Positions 1-9,666 are shown, numbered from the stretch's first letter. The stretch: DNA of 64,000 bases from a gamma proteobacterium HIMB55 (GCA_000227505.4 AGIF02000001.1:2438035-2502034), one strand, 5' to 3'. Notes: generated from the sequence alone by a model not told the origin. Numbers and translations are program-made.

Positions 1-831
1 AATCAAGAGATGTGGGCGAAAGCGGCAACCCAAGAGAATATTGGCGTTCTTCGAGAGCGTGGAATAGGGATTCTAGGCCCAGATTCAGGCAGCCAAGCCT
101 GTGGTGATATTGGCGCTGGTCGCTTACTTGAACCAAGCGAGATTGTTGAATCACTCATCAGCAGCTTCTCAAACGGTCAGCTTGCAGGGCGTCACGTCGT
201 CATTACGGCAGGCCCCACGCGAGAGCCGCTATGTCCTGTCCGATACCTGAGCAACCGAAGCTCCGGCAAAATGGGGTATGCATTAGCTGAAGCCGCTTTA
301 AATGCAGGTGCTCGCACGACGCTCATTTCGGGACCGGTCCATTGTGAGGCCGCGCCAGGTGTTGAAGTCGTTCAGGTGGAAACCACAGAAGAAATGCTCG
401 AGGCGAGCATAGCCGCGGGAGATGGAGCAGATATCTTTATCGGTGCCGCCGCCGTTGTCGACTTCAAGCCTGAAACAGTAGCAACGCAAAAAATAAAGCG
501 CGCTGGATCCGAGAGCATGGAACTGAAATTGGTTTCTAATCCAGACATCATCGCCACGATAGCGACCTCAGATGCGAGACCTAAGCTTGTGGTCGGCTTT
601 GCCGCAGAAACGAACGATGTGACGGCCTATGCACGTGACAAGCTACAGCGAAAAAACCTGGATTTCATTTTTGCGAACGACGTAAGTGATGAAGCGATCG
701 GTTTTAATAGCGATAGTAATGCGGGGACGCTTATTAGTGCAGACAGTGAGATGGCGATGGCTATGTCGTCCAAACGTGTTCTTGCAGAAACGATTATCTC
801 CGAGCTCGCAATTCATCTGGCAGAAAAATGA
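1..831 (+). CDS. coaBC: CoaBC, C-terminal part (phosphopantothenoylcysteine synthetase half), 5'-truncated by window edge
   Basis: Bifunctional CoaBC (Dfp) makes 4'-phosphopantetheine in coenzyme A synthesis. Only the end of the decarboxylase half and the whole CoaB ligase half are in the window. The reading frame is open from base 1, so the gene starts upstream. The CoaB half begins near the motif GPTREPLCPVRYLSNRSSGK, matching the nucleotide-binding region of CoaB (E. coli has Asp where this has Cys before PVRY). KIKR and GFAAET are also family-typical. The stop overlaps the ATG of the next gene by 4 bp (ATGA), which suggests translational coupling. In Pseudomonas and E. coli dut follows this gene; here it does not. 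Confidence 0.95.
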   Translation, partial: NQEMWAKAATQENIGVLRERGIGILGPDSGSQACGDIGAGRLLEPSEIVESLISSFSNGQLAGRHVVITAGPTREPLCPVRYLSNRSSGKMGYALAEAALNAGARTTLISGPVHCEAAPGVEVVQVETTEEMLEASIAAGDGADIFIGAAAVVDFKPETVATQKIKRAGSESMELKLVSNPDIIATIATSDARPKLVVGFAAETNDVTAYARDKLQRKNLDFIFANDVSDEAIGFNSDSNAGTLISADSEMAMAMSSKRVLAETIISELAIHLAEK

Positions 832-3221
832 GCACCTCATCAGCCCCGCCAGAAGGTCATATTTCAGCCGCTGGTAAAGGTTTGGGGTTTACTTCTCTCG
901 TAGGCATCGCGCTTGCTTTTTTACCCCCAATCTTCGCACTGATTTATTTGAGTACTGGTCTGTCATCTTCGGAGGAGGACTCACTTTTCCAAGCCCAGGC
1001 GAATAATGCACTTGAGCAACGTACGACACTTATCGAATCCGAGGTTGCGGCCATAACCAATGGACTGGAGAAAGCGCTGGCCAAAGATTTGAACGCGAGA
1101 ACACCGGAATCAATCGTTCATCTCATCCCCGGCGGCACTGAATTACAGCTCATTCCGCTGAGCGATATGGGTGTTGCGAGCCTCGACCCAACAGACTACG
1201 GGCTTACCTCTCTAGTTTTGCTCGACCGCGTGCGCAAAACCTTTGAAAGCGGCAACACCGGGCTTGAGGTAGTCACGCAGGGAGAGACGCATAAGCTCGT
1301 AGCCGTTGCTCGTTTTACCCGTCCGAATAATCAAGGTGTTGCGATCGTCTCGCTGGATGAATCTATTTTAGAGCGGTGGGTCAGTAAGGCCCCTGTCGGC
1401 AAGTTCGCGTTGTGGCAGACCTTTGCCGACTCACCGAGCATCCAAATCAACCCGTCAGACAGCGACAACATTTCCAATTTAAGTGCCACAACCAGTCGGG
1501 ACGTCAAAGGAACACCCTATGTCTTGGGTCTTAGTGTCGACGCATCAAAAATGCCTAAGGCACCCGCACTCTCGTTTTTGTTTTGGCCCCTAATACTTGC
1601 TGGCCTTGGCGCCAGCTACTGGGTTTTGTTTGTGCAGAGACGCACCGACCTGGAGGGTGATGTGAAAAGCATCCTCGAAACCGCGGATTCTCGCGAGACC
1701 GTCATCCTAAAGCACGCCGAACTATCGCCGCTTGCTTTCACGTTAAGGCAGCTCGCGTCCAACAATAGAAGTCGAATGCGACGCTCAGAGGCAACCACCG
1801 TTGAAAGTCGGGCTAGCCAAACCCCAGTCGGATCGGAAGACGAAACAGAGCTCGCAGACCTAACAGCAACTGCACCCGTTGCGAGCGAGTGGTCGATTTG
1901 GAATGGGTCATGGATTGGGATTACAGATGCTGAGGGAGAGGCAGGAGAGCTCGATGCTCTCAAGAAAATGGCTTTGGGTATCGCGGGCCTCACAGCACGC
2001 TCTTCAGTAAGGTCCTTTGTGGTGTCCTTCCTTGGCGGGGAAGCAGAGGCGCGTGCAAAAACATCTTTCATTAAAGCACTGCTATCGGAAGGCGTTGACG
2101 TCATTGATATCGGGTTAGTACCGCAACCAGTGGCACACATGGCAACACACAATGGAACTTCATCAGGCGCAGCCCTAATAATCCAGCGAGATGAAGATGG
2201 AACGCTAACGGTTGGAGCTGTTTACAACCGCCAGTGGGCTGAAGAGAGTTTTTGGCAAAAAGTAACGGCCTTGTCGAACGAGCCCATTGCAACCTCATCT
2301 AACGGACGAAGCATCAAACTCGAACTGATCGACGATTATTGCGATCGCCTCTCCGCTGATATGGCAATGGCTGAAGAGCTCCGAGTAAACGTCTTATGCG
2401 ATAACCCGGTGACATTGGCCATCGCCCAGGAGAGCTTGGAAAAGACATCCTGCGAAGTTCGCACTATTCGGCTTGATCCTGGCTTTACTACCCAAGAAGC
2501 ACAATCACTCGTTACTGATCATGAGGCGAGCCTCAGCTTCATATTCAACAGTCAAGCTTCGCGGCTCACCGTCCTAGACGAGCACGCGAATCGCATGCGC
2601 GACGACCATATCTTTATGCTTCTGAGCCAAGACGCACTCGCACGACATCCAGGCAGTGATGTCATTGTGGGTAATAAGAGTTCACGCTCGCTGCCCTCGT
2701 TCATCACCTCTTGTGGCGGGGCCTCAAAGATGGTCAACGCCATACCCCATTCTCTTCAGCGCGAGATAGCTGATACTGGAGCGATCATCGGAGGGGATTG
2801 CGATGGTGCTTTTTATCTGCGCGACCGGTGGTTTGGGTCGGATGATGCAATCTACGCAGCCGCGAGGCTCACAGAGATCGTCAGCAACGAAGGCGCACTA
2901 ACAGACTTAATTGCCTCGCTGCCGGAGACATCGCTCAAGGTATTGCCACTTGGTGATAACAGTCCTTTGCACGCTGCTCTATGGGCACTTCTCGCGGAAG
3001 AGGCCAATTTTGCAGGTGCTCGCGTTTCACGAGAGAATGGCATACGCGTGGACTTTGCGGATAGCTGGGTGCACATCGATGATGCTGCATTAACTAATAA
3101 GCCAACATTGAGAATTGAGGGTGACGACGATGACTGTCTTGCCCGGCTCGAGGGCCTTATTACCGATCTTCTATTGCGCGGTTACCCTGAGCTTAAGATT
3201 TCATTTTCTTCACTTACGTGA
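828..3221 (+). CDS. Membrane-anchored AlgC-like protein with all catalytic motifs lost (pseudo-phosphomannomutase)
   Basis: 797 aa. Seen: a transmembrane helix near residues 22-45, a soluble segment to about 244, a second helix near 247-269, a linker, then an AlgC-like domain from about residue 355 to the end. This matches the long AlgC form of pseudomonads. The fold is recognisable from DIGLVPQPV, a HPGSDVI stretch, RDRWFGSDDAIYAAARL and a C-terminal LRIEG strand. The phosphoserine motif TGSHNP is replaced (IIQRDE, with Gln453 at the serine position). The metal loop DGDGDR is NSQASR (574-579). The sugar-binding GEMSGH is GDCDGA (656-661). The phosphate loop RASNTTP is DDAALTN (751-757). The N-terminal substrate loop is also gone. 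Phosphomutase activity is therefore unlikely; a structural or sensory role is inferred. It is coupled to coaBC and followed by argB, the position of algC in Pseudomonas. Confidence 0.85.
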   Translation: MSTSSAPPEGHISAAGKGLGFTSLVGIALAFLPPIFALIYLSTGLSSSEEDSLFQAQANNALEQRTTLIESEVAAITNGLEKALAKDLNARTPESIVHLIPGGTELQLIPLSDMGVASLDPTDYGLTSLVLLDRVRKTFESGNTGLEVVTQGETHKLVAVARFTRPNNQGVAIVSLDESILERWVSKAPVGKFALWQTFADSPSIQINPSDSDNISNLSATTSRDVKGTPYVLGLSVDASKMPKAPALSFLFWPLILAGLGASYWVLFVQRRTDLEGDVKSILETADSRETVILKHAELSPLAFTLRQLASNNRSRMRRSEATTVESRASQTPVGSEDETELADLTATAPVASEWSIWNGSWIGITDAEGEAGELDALKKMALGIAGLTARSSVRSFVVSFLGGEAEARAKTSFIKALLSEGVDVIDIGLVPQPVAHMATHNGTSSGAALIIQRDEDGTLTVGAVYNRQWAEESFWQKVTALSNEPIATSSNGRSIKLELIDDYCDRLSADMAMAEELRVNVLCDNPVTLAIAQESLEKTSCEVRTIRLDPGFTTQEAQSLVTDHEASLSFIFNSQASRLTVLDEHANRMRDDHIFMLLSQDALARHPGSDVIVGNKSSRSLPSFITSCGGASKMVNAIPHSLQREIADTGAIIGGDCDGAFYLRDRWFGSDDAIYAAARLTEIVSNEGALTDLIASLPETSLKVLPLGDNSPLHAALWALLAEEANFAGARVSRENGIRVDFADSWVHIDDAALTNKPTLRIEGDDDDCLARLEGLITDLLLRGYPELKISFSSLT

Positions 3222-3241
3222 TGACCTTTAGGAGCCCCTAG

Positions 3242-4150
<909 letters not shown>

Positions 4151-4181
4151 TCGCAATTCCACATACGCACTGGCGGACACA

Positions 4182-4787
4182 ATGCCCAAGAAACAAAGCG
4201 GTCGAAAAGAGCAAATCCTTCAAACACTGGCAGAGATGTTGGAGTCGAGCCCAGGAAGCAAGATCACTACCGCAAAATTGGCGAGCAACCTGGGTGTATC
4301 CGAGGCCGCTCTGTACCGCCACTTCCCGTCGAAAACGCGGATGTACGAATCGTTGATCGATTTCGTCGAAGACACGCTTTTTACACGTATCACTCAAATT
4401 CTCAGCGAAGAAACCAAGCAACTAGCGCGCTGTAAAAGCATCCTTACCCTGTATTTGATTTTTTGTGACCGTAACCCAGGCATCACCCGTATTCTTAGTG
4501 GGGATGCGCTGATGGGCGAACACGAGCGACTTCGTGACCGCGTTAGTCGGGTTTACGATCGCATTGAGACTCAATTGCGCCAGTGTTTGCGAATGGCTGA
4601 ACTGGAAGAAGGCTGGAGAACAGCGATACCGGTTAACACCGCGGCAAACATGTTGCTGGCGACCGCGGAAGGAAGAGTTGCCCAATTCGTGCGGTCAAAT
4701 TTTTCCCAATCACCCACAGATGGCTGGGAAGATCAGTGGTCAATTGCAACCGCCGCAATTGGTGTCGAGGTGCCCAAAGGTCAATAG
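4182..4787 (+). CDS. slmA: Nucleoid occlusion factor SlmA (TetR family)
   Basis: SlmA binds DNA over the nucleoid and blocks FtsZ ring assembly there. About 201 aa from the chosen ATG at 4182. An upstream in-frame TTG at 4137, overlapping argB, would add 15 residues absent from the family. A GGCGGA ribosome site precedes the ATG. The TetR helix-turn-helix is clear (KITTAKLASNLGVSEAALYR then HFPSKTRMYESLIDF), and RNPGITRILSGDALM is characteristic of SlmA. In E. coli slmA also sits beside pyrE. Confidence 0.95.
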   Translation: MPKKQSGRKEQILQTLAEMLESSPGSKITTAKLASNLGVSEAALYRHFPSKTRMYESLIDFVEDTLFTRITQILSEETKQLARCKSILTLYLIFCDRNPGITRILSGDALMGEHERLRDRVSRVYDRIETQLRQCLRMAELEEGWRTAIPVNTAANMLLATAEGRVAQFVRSNFSQSPTDGWEDQWSIATAAIGVEVPKGQ

Positions 4788-4818
4788 CCTAGCGCAATAG
4801 AACGCCCATTAAAGGCGA

Positions 4819-5475
4819 CTACTTCTCACGAACTGCCCGATCTCGGCTAAGCGATCTGCGTAATACAACCACGTCTTGCAACTGAGTAAATCGGTCTCGG
4901 TCGCGATTGTAATCCTCGGTCACAGCAGAAACTTGGCCCTCGCGCTCTTCAATAGAACGTCCTAAAGACGCGATCTCTGACCTCAGGGTATCAATCGCAG
5001 CTAAATCCTGCTCTGGTGCTGTCTCGCCACGACGTTCAACGTCGGCAAGTCGGCTAAGCGCAGTTTCTAGTCGACCTCTGGCTACCCGCTGATTGCTTGC
5101 CAAAATCGACAGCCGAATTTTAAGTTCACGCAATGCCCGATCACGGGCTGCATCAATATCCTCAACAGTGCTGTAGCGCAACAGCAAAAAACGATCCCAC
5201 TCGGCCAGTCGTGCGCGCTCCGCCTCTGCGCCTCGCTTTAGCCGCTCGACAAGATCTTTGTCATTTAACTCGGAGCTACTGAGCTGGCGTGGAACAACTT
5301 CGATAACTTCGCCTTGCGAATTTAATACCTCATAACCCCGACCGGCGAATTTGGCAGGCACATGCCAATCTACAACAGTACCGCCCTCGTTGTTCTTGTA
5401 ACGGTATAAGTTATCGGCAGTGGCAATCGAGCAACTGACTAGCGCCAATACCAAAGCAAGTCGCTTAGACACCAT
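4819..5475 (-). CDS. Exported coiled-coil protein with DUF4124-like N-terminus
   Basis: About 218 aa from MVSKRL (a start 6 codons upstream is also open). A signal peptide is visible (hydrophobic LALVLALVSCSIATA), then a short tyrosine-rich YRYKNNEGGTVVDWHVP segment like the DUF4124 domain of exported proteobacterial proteins. The rest, about residues 75-218, is rich in Arg, Glu and Leu and looks like a long coiled coil. The start lies inside the 3' end of pyrE, so it is probably translated with it. Function unknown; a periplasmic location is inferred. Confidence 0.75.
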   Translation of the reverse strand: MVSKRLALVLALVSCSIATADNLYRYKNNEGGTVVDWHVPAKFAGRGYEVLNSQGEVIEVVPRQLSSSELNDKDLVERLKRGAEAERARLAEWDRFLLLRYSTVEDIDAARDRALRELKIRLSILASNQRVARGRLETALSRLADVERRGETAPEQDLAAIDTLRSEIASLGRSIEEREGQVSAVTEDYNRDRDRFTQLQDVVVLRRSLSRDRAVREK

Positions 5476-6112
5476 ATTGCTCACGGTAAGCATTCATCTT
5501 CTCCAAACTAGCCTCCAGGCCGGATTGGGAGCCAAGCCAATCGATAATGTCGTGCATGTTAATGACCGACGTCACCGTCAAGCCGAGTGTGGCTTGAACC
5601 TCCTCGACAGCCGATTGCTCCCCCACACCGCGCTCGCAACGATCAAGGCCGATGACAACACCCACCGGATTTGCGCCATGTTCTCTGATGAGATCGACAG
5701 AATGACGAATCGCTGTCCCGGCTGTAATCACATCATCAACAATCAGAATATCGCCATCCAGCGGAGCGCCCAGCAAGATTCCTCCCTCGCCGTGTGTTTT
5801 TGGCTCTTTCCTATCAAAGGTGATCGCAAGGTCTTTGCCGTGGCCTCTTTGCAGTGCAATCCCGGCCGCAGTCGCCAATGGGATACCTTTATAGGCTGGA
5901 CCAAAAAGGCCATCTAGGTTGTCCAACATTGGCAATGCTGCTTGGGCGTAACATGCACCCAAAGTCGCCATCGCCTCACCTGTTGAAAAGACGCCTGCGT
6001 TGAAAAAGTAAGGACTGACGCGGCCAGATTTCAGCGTAAATTCACCAAACTTTAGCGCCCCAAAACGAATTGCCAGCTCGATAAACTGATGTTTGCTTTC
6101 TGATTCCTGCAT
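5465..6112 (-). CDS. pyrE: Orotate phosphoribosyltransferase
   Basis: Converts orotate and PRPP to orotidine monophosphate in pyrimidine synthesis. The ATG at 6112 gives 215 aa, close to the usual 213, and is preceded by GGAG about 8 nt upstream; an in-frame start at 6193 would add 27 non-homologous residues. Visible: LKSGRVSPYFFNAG near the N-terminus, GPAYKGIPLA, FDRKEPKTHGEGG, and the PRPP-binding ILIVDDVITAGTAIR. It is divergent from crc, as in Pseudomonas. Confidence 0.97.
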   Translation of the reverse strand: MQESESKHQFIELAIRFGALKFGEFTLKSGRVSPYFFNAGVFSTGEAMATLGACYAQAALPMLDNLDGLFGPAYKGIPLATAAGIALQRGHGKDLAITFDRKEPKTHGEGGILLGAPLDGDILIVDDVITAGTAIRHSVDLIREHGANPVGVVIGLDRCERGVGEQSAVEEVQATLGLTVTSVINMHDIIDWLGSQSGLEASLEKMNAYREQYGV

Positions 6113-6232
6113 CAAAACGCTCCACTCAAACGCAAATATAAAATGGTAAAGATTTAACCTAGCGGTGTCCGGAAGTTTTAAGTCACGAACCAACTGACGT
6201 AGTATACCTCTGTCGGTAATTGGGAAACAGAA

Positions 6233-6988
6233 ATGAAGGTGTTGTCACTTGTGGTAGATGGCCTCGAGCGCGCTCGTGAAGATGGGCTCGTGCCATGGGT
6301 ATTTCAACAAGGTGCCGACGTTGTCTGCTTACAAGACACCCGCTGCTCTGAATACTCGCTCACCTCGAATGATTTTTTTCCAAGCGATTATCACGCGTAT
6401 TTTGCTGATAACTACGATAATCACCGAATCAATGGCGTGGCTATTTACTGTCGCGAGATGCCAAAAGCGATTATGTTTGGCTTGGGTTTTATGGACTACG
6501 ATCCACTGGGCTTGTATATCCAAGCAGATTACGCTGAATGCAGTGTAGGCAGTATTTTGGTGCCTTCATCGAGGTCAGAAAACGCCGCACAAAAGATGCA
6601 TTTTCTTAACCAGTTGAGCGGCCACCTGCAGAAAGTGCGTAACAAAAAGCGTGAATTTATTCTCTGCGGTGGTTGGGAACTCGCCTGGCAACCCAGAGAC
6701 GCAGAAGAATCAGGCAACCGACTCGATATCCCCGGCTTCAGCAGCGAGGAACGAGACTGGCTAGGTTCGCTATACAGAGCTGGGTATACCGATGCCTTCC
6801 GACAAGTCGATCATGAGGAAGATGACTTCGCGTGGTGGCCTGAGGGCGATGACAAGCCAGGCCTGCGGACGGATACCCACATTATCTCGGATGGTTTAGC
6901 CGAGAGCGTTACAGCTGCTTATGTCGAGAGCGAGGAGGCCTTCTCCAGTCACGCTCCCGTGATTATCGACTACGATTTCACCCTATGA
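6233..6988 (+). CDS. crc: Crc-like protein (catabolite repression control, nuclease-fold without active site)
   Basis: 251 aa, similar to Pseudomonas Crc (about 259 aa) along its length: [48 protein letters not shown]. Crc works with Hfq to repress translation of catabolic mRNAs. It has the exonuclease III fold. The metal and catalytic residues of true nucleases are missing: the N-terminal Asn is Val7, the catalytic DxN segment is GGWE (146-149), and the Asp before the final His is Ser239, while His240 remains. It sits between pyrE and rph as in Pseudomonas. Its 3' end overlaps the rph 3' end by 6 bp. Confidence 0.88.
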   Translation: MKVLSLVVDGLERAREDGLVPWVFQQGADVVCLQDTRCSEYSLTSNDFFPSDYHAYFADNYDNHRINGVAIYCREMPKAIMFGLGFMDYDPLGLYIQADYAECSVGSILVPSSRSENAAQKMHFLNQLSGHLQKVRNKKREFILCGGWELAWQPRDAEESGNRLDIPGFSSEERDWLGSLYRAGYTDAFRQVDHEEDDFAWWPEGDDKPGLRTDTHIISDGLAESVTAAYVESEEAFSSHAPVIIDYDFTL

Positions 6989-7720
6989 AGAGGCAAGTGC
7001 AGCTACTTGAGCTGCATGCAGCTCAGTGCCTGCAGCCTCTGCAAGATCTAACAATGCGTTCAATTCGCTCCGACTGAACACCTGCTCTTCCGCTGTACCC
7101 TGCACCTCTATTAGACCTCCATCAGCTAACATAACAATATTCATATCGCTGTCAGCGGTTGAGTCCTCAGGGTAATCAAGATCTAAGACTGGCGTGCCTT
7201 GCCACATTCCCACCGACACCGCAGACACCATGCTCTTAAGTGGGTCGGTTTTTAACTCGCCTGCACGCTGCAGGGCATTGAGAGCAGAAACCACTGCAAC
7301 ACTCGCGCCAGTGATAGCAGTTGTCCGAGTGCCCCCGTCGGCCTGAAGCACATCACAGTCAATGGTGATCGTTCGCTCACCCAGTTTTTTTAAGTCAATG
7401 CTTGCGCGCAGCGATCGGCCGATTAGCCGCTGAATCTCAACAGTGCGTCCGCTTTGCTTTCCCCGGACAGCTTCTCTATCGACTCGGGAATTCGTGGAGC
7501 CGGGTAGCATGCCGTACTCGGCCGTCAACCAGCCCTGTCCTTTACCACGCAAAAACCCTGGAACCCCCTCGCTAATAGAGGCAGTGCACAAAACGCGCGT
7601 ATCACCGAAGGACGCGAGAACACTCCCCGCTGCCTGCTTAGTAAATCCCAGTTCAAATGATACTTCTCGCATTTGATCGGGTCGTCGGCCACTGGGTCTC
7701 TCACATGAAGTTGCTGTCAT
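6983..7720 (-). CDS. rph: Ribonuclease PH
   Basis: 245 aa phosphorolytic 3'-5' exoribonuclease that trims tRNA 3' ends. Typical N-terminus ([11 protein letters not shown]), [26 protein letters not shown], and the phosphate-site region [39 protein letters not shown] is also diagnostic. Full length, unlike the frameshifted rph of E. coli K-12. Divergent from yicC, convergent with crc. Confidence 0.97.
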   Translation of the reverse strand: MTATSCERPSGRRPDQMREVSFELGFTKQAAGSVLASFGDTRVLCTASISEGVPGFLRGKGQGWLTAEYGMLPGSTNSRVDREAVRGKQSGRTVEIQRLIGRSLRASIDLKKLGERTITIDCDVLQADGGTRTTAITGASVAVVSALNALQRAGELKTDPLKSMVSAVSVGMWQGTPVLDLDYPEDSTADSDMNIVMLADGGLIEVQGTAEEQVFSRSELNALLDLAEAAGTELHAAQVAALASS

Positions 7721-7768
7721 TTCTTACCTTTTTCTTGAGGGGGTCTATCGCAATAGATGTTCCCGATC

Positions 7769-7785
7769 AGTCTACTTGATAGACT
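7769..7785. repeat. Inverted repeat AGTCTA-N5-TAGACT in the rph/yicC divergent promoter region
   Basis: AGTCTA and TAGACT are exact inverted copies separated by CTTGA, in the 94-bp gap between the divergent starts of rph (7720) and yicC (7815). It could be an operator for either gene or a small hairpin. The assignment is inference only. Confidence 0.4.
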
Positions 7786-7814
7786 TATCACTTTGTTAAA
7801 CGCTGGAGTATTAC

Positions 7815-8678
7815 ATGGCACAAAGCATGACAGGCTTCGCCAATCACACCACCACCTTGGGCGAGTGGAAGCTGTCATTTGAGTGCAAATCTGTCAACAG
7901 CCGCTTCCTGGACATAACACTGAAACTTCCCGAAGCGCTGAAGACAACTGAACCGCAAATCAGGCAGGCGATTAACAACGCTTTGTCGAGAGGTAAAGTC
8001 GAGCTGGCTATCCGACTTGAACGTGACGACAGTGCACCTGAAGCGCGAGTCAACGCGGAGAAGCTTTTAGAGCTTGAAAAAGCGCTAGAAACTGTTCGAA
8101 ACACATTGCCTTATGTAGAGGCACCGTCGGCACTCGATGTGTTGCAGATACCAGGCGTCTGGGTGAGCGAAAAAACCGATACTGAACGTCTTGTTGCCAG
8201 CTGTATGAACTGCGTGCCCGATTTGCTGAGCGCATTAGTTGCCCATCGCAAATCTGAAGGCGCGCGTCTCGAAACGATGCTGAGAGAGCGATGTGTCGCG
8301 ATCTCAAAAATAGTTGCCGCCTATCGTGGGGAGCTCCCAAAGCTCAATACCGCACACCAGACCAAACTCCGCGAGCGAATTATTGCGCTTAATGTTGACC
8401 ACGATGAGAAGCGACTCGAAGAAGAACTGGCCTATCTCGCTAATAAGTCCGATATCGCTGAGGAACTCGACCGACTTGAGGCACACATTGAGGCAATATA
8501 CGAATCTCTTCAGAGCAATGAACCCTGCGGTAGACGCCTCGATTTTCTAATGCAGGAGCTGAATCGAGAGGCAAATACGCTCGGCTCTAAAGCAGCTTCG
8601 CTAACCACGACCAACACCGCAGTAGAACTGAAAGTACTGATAGAACAGATGCGAGAGCAGGTACAAAATCTTGAGTGA
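7815..8678 (+). CDS. yicC: YicC family protein (putative endoribonuclease)
   Basis: 287 aa, the normal length of YicC/YloC proteins. Starts with MAQSMTGFA, the family hallmark, followed by SVNSRFLDI and, near the C-terminus, GRRLDFLMQELNREANTLGS, which defines the C-terminal DUF1732 domain. YicC proteins are linked to RNA cleavage and RyhB turnover in E. coli. The stop region overlaps the gmk start by 8 bp, matching the conserved yicC-gmk pairing. Confidence 0.94.
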   Translation: MAQSMTGFANHTTTLGEWKLSFECKSVNSRFLDITLKLPEALKTTEPQIRQAINNALSRGKVELAIRLERDDSAPEARVNAEKLLELEKALETVRNTLPYVEAPSALDVLQIPGVWVSEKTDTERLVASCMNCVPDLLSALVAHRKSEGARLETMLRERCVAISKIVAAYRGELPKLNTAHQTKLRERIIALNVDHDEKRLEEELAYLANKSDIAEELDRLEAHIEAIYESLQSNEPCGRRLDFLMQELNREANTLGSKAASLTTTNTAVELKVLIEQMREQVQNLE

Positions 8679-9300
8679 GACAGAAAAATTCAGCGGACAA
8701 CTCTACGTAGTCTCAGCCCCGAGTGGTGCGGGAAAGACATCGCTCGTCAAGGCACTTGTTGACGGTAACGACGACCTCGCAGTCTCAGTTTCCCACACGA
8801 CACGGGCTAAGCGTCCGGGCGAAATCAACGGCATTAACTACCACTTTGTATCAATCGCTGAATTCAATGATCTCAAAGAGCGAGGTGGCTTTTTCGAGTG
8901 GGCACAGGTATTCGATAACTTTTATGGCACCAGTAAGCAGGGTGTAATCGAGCAGCTGAATCAAGGCATGGATGTCATTTTGGAAATCGACTGGCAAGGC
9001 GCTGCTCAAGTGAAGCAACAAATGCCGAACGCTGTGGCTATATTTATTCTACCGCCCTCCACAGCCGCATTACGCCAGCGCCTAACCGGGCGGGGCCAGG
9101 ATGACGAGAGTATTATCGAGAGACGAATGCAGTCAGCGCGAGATGAGATCTCGCACTATGGTGACGCGGACTATGTTGTCTTAAACGACCAGTTTGAAAC
9201 CGCGCTCAACGAGCTGCAGACTATTATCAAAAGCCAAAGATTGACTCAGCACCACCAGTCATTGCGCTTGACCTCGGTCATTGATGATTTACTGGGGTAA
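8671..9300 (+). CDS. gmk: Guanylate kinase
   Basis: 209 aa; phosphorylates GMP to GDP. The P-loop is SAPSGAGKTSL. SHTTRAKRPGEINGINYHFV is the GMP-binding region, and ILEIDWQGAAQVK and GRGQDDESIIERRM are family-typical. The start is a TTG at 8671 inside the end of yicC; no in-frame ATG or GTG gives a full N-terminus, so the rare TTG start is well supported. Confidence 0.96.
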   Translation: MSETEKFSGQLYVVSAPSGAGKTSLVKALVDGNDDLAVSVSHTTRAKRPGEINGINYHFVSIAEFNDLKERGGFFEWAQVFDNFYGTSKQGVIEQLNQGMDVILEIDWQGAAQVKQQMPNAVAIFILPPSTAALRQRLTGRGQDDESIIERRMQSARDEISHYGDADYVVLNDQFETALNELQTIIKSQRLTQHHQSLRLTSVIDDLLG

Positions 9301-9317
9301 CAGCGCAAGACCAAGTA

Positions 9318-9347
9318 TCGACAACTACTGCGTGCAGCCGATATACT
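9318..9347 (+). promoter_or_regulatory. Sigma-70-type promoter for rpoZ-spoT
   Basis: TCGACA (one mismatch to the -35 consensus) at 9318-9323, an 18-bp spacer, then TATACT at 9342-9347. The start codon of rpoZ follows about 30 bp downstream, after the ribosome site AGGAAG. Confidence 0.6.
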
Positions 9348-9376
9348 GCGCGCCCATTTAATTTCAGGAAGTCCGC

Positions 9377-9634
9377 ATGGCACGCGTAACCGTTGAAGAT
9401 TGCCTAGACAACGTCGATAACCGATTTGAGCTCGTACTATTGGCCGCCAAGCGCGCTCGACAGCTGAGCACGGGCGGTAAAGATGCGCTCGTAGAAGTCG
9501 ATTCAGACAAGGCAACCGTTCTAGCACTTCGCGAAATAGCTGAGGGTTTGATCACACCCGACGTGATGGCGCGCGAGCACGAGCTCGAAGCGGAAGAAGA
9601 GTTCGCTGCGAGCTTCGAGACACCCGTACTCTAA
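9377..9634 (+). CDS. rpoZ: RNA polymerase omega subunit
   Basis: 85 aa; small subunit that assists assembly of beta-prime in RNA polymerase. N-terminus [20 protein letters not shown] and the following AAKRARQL are strongly conserved. The acidic C-terminal tail is variable in the family. It is directly followed by spoT, the widespread gamma-proteobacterial arrangement. Confidence 0.97.
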   Translation: MARVTVEDCLDNVDNRFELVLLAAKRARQLSTGGKDALVEVDSDKATVLALREIAEGLITPDVMAREHELEAEEEFAASFETPVL

Positions 9635-9666
9635 GCAGCCCGGCCAAGGCCTAAAAGCTAGGACTC

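Noticed and set aside
1616-2152. 178-codon open frame antisense to the AlgC-like gene
   Set aside because: Ser/Arg-rich low-complexity composition and complete overlap with a well-supported gene; typical shadow frame.
5420-5917. 165-codon plus-strand frame over pyrE
   Set aside because: Lies entirely over pyrE and the exported protein gene on the other strand; no family likeness or ribosome site.
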